Shown: positions 63,915-64,000 of the stretch, one piece after another
Layout of the letters: the number at the start of each line of letters is the position of its first letter
Position numbering within the stretch: the stretch's first letter is position 1
Source: an uncultured Paracoccaceae bacterium
Lineage (GTDB): Bacteria > Pseudomonadota > Alphaproteobacteria > Rhodobacterales > Rhodobacteraceae
DNA length: 64,000 nt
Reading direction: 5' to 3'
Assembly (NCBI GenBank): GCA_943787785.1
Contig: CALSNT010000013.1
Location: forward strand, 47,548 to 111,547
Translations under genes and position numbers: made by a program
The notes under the pieces: model-generated
The model's input: only the letters and a program-made list of their open reading frames with translations
Told to the model about the DNA's origin: nothing
Database searches by the model: none

Positions 63915-64000
63915 GCCCCACTCCTCAGTGGTTACGATGCGCCAACAACTCTCTCTTATCAAATCGCCCTATTTGGACCCATAAGCGCTGACGTCAGACA

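Larger units (their letters stand above)
62498..64000 (-). mobile_element. IS3-family insertion sequence, copy 2 (inverted)
   Basis: The inverted twin of 50025-51527, 1503 bp. It runs exactly to the window edge if TGTC at the right and TGTCC at 62498 are its ends. The inverted repeats are TGTCCGTCGTCAG (62498 inward) and TGTCTGACGTCAG (64000 inward), 11 of 13 matched. It has interrupted an istB-type gene at 62497. The outer flank lies outside the window, so a target duplication cannot be checked. Confidence 0.9.

Noticed and set aside
50025..64000. A functional composite transposon
   Set aside because: The inverted copies fit, but no target duplication is seen on the visible outer flank and internal genes are degraded, so activity as a unit cannot be claimed.
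1..64000. CRISPR arrays, rRNA and tRNA genes
   Set aside because: No regularly spaced short repeats and no tRNA- or rRNA-like sequences were found while reading the window by eye; a tRNAscan or covariance search was not possible.

Overview
The window looks like a chromosomal stretch from a Rhodobacterales-type alphaproteobacterium (Roseobacter/Paracoccus relatives). This is inferred from the S1 and L28 ribosomal proteins, the aroA/cmk/rpsA neighbourhood, the high GC with many ATGA-type gene overlaps, and the abundance of TTT transporters, enolase-superfamily enzymes and MttB-like proteins. No rRNA, tRNA or CRISPR array was seen.

Layout. 0.1-13.6 kb is mostly housekeeping: a small ORF and a SnoaL-LuxR regulator, rpsA, divergent pepT, then a leftward cmk / GFA-protein / two ATP-grasp (TupA-like) genes / aroA operon, hrpB, meaB and rpmB. 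The usual aroA-cmk-rpsA order is broken up by these extra genes, and one ATP-grasp paralogue is frameshifted. 13.7-16.5 kb is an AT-richer patch with two sulfotransferase-like genes (one frameshifted) and a fucosyltransferase-like gene, probably an acquired surface-glycan module. 16.7-24.4 kb returns to ordinary genes (thioesterase, EI24 membrane protein, nitroreductase, histone deacetylase-like amidohydrolase, M48 lipoprotein protease, dgkA, DEAD-box helicase, SDR). This part contains an inverted pair of about 205-bp structured intergenic repeats.

24.5-35.5 kb is metabolic. An operon of aldehyde dehydrogenase, luciferase-like monooxygenase, alpha/beta hydrolase and an Xsc-like ThDP enzyme is followed by an ArsR-SRPBCC pair with a tandem palindromic operator. 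Then come a non-pyrrolysine MttB homologue, a GNAT/PhhB/MscS overlapping cluster and a bicupin. 36.6-49.9 kb is a carboxylic/sugar-acid catabolic island: HIBDH-like dehydrogenase, TIM-barrel isomerase, MR/MLE enzyme, HpcH/HpaI aldolase, Gfo/Idh/MocA oxidoreductase and type II dehydroquinase. It also carries a TctD/TctE two-component system with its own periplasmic binding protein, a complete TctCBA transporter, and an AtuA-family/DUF4387 pair.

50.0-64.0 kb is a mobile and decaying region. Two inverted, practically identical 1.5-kb IS3-family elements bracket a remnant hydantoin/oxoproline-type catabolic locus: truncated hyuA, hyuB with an in-frame stop, an intact amidohydrolase, a tyrosine recombinase, a frameshifted DMT transporter, intact ABC ATPase and permease, and a substrate-binding protein with three frameshifts. 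A second IS3-type element and the tail of an IS21 istB gene lie beside them. The most notable items are this eroded IS-bounded locus, the inverted structured repeat pair, the ArsR operator overlapping its own start codon, the uncharacterised LLM/ThDP operon, and the TTT/AtuA/DUF4387 island with its binding-protein-linked sensor.
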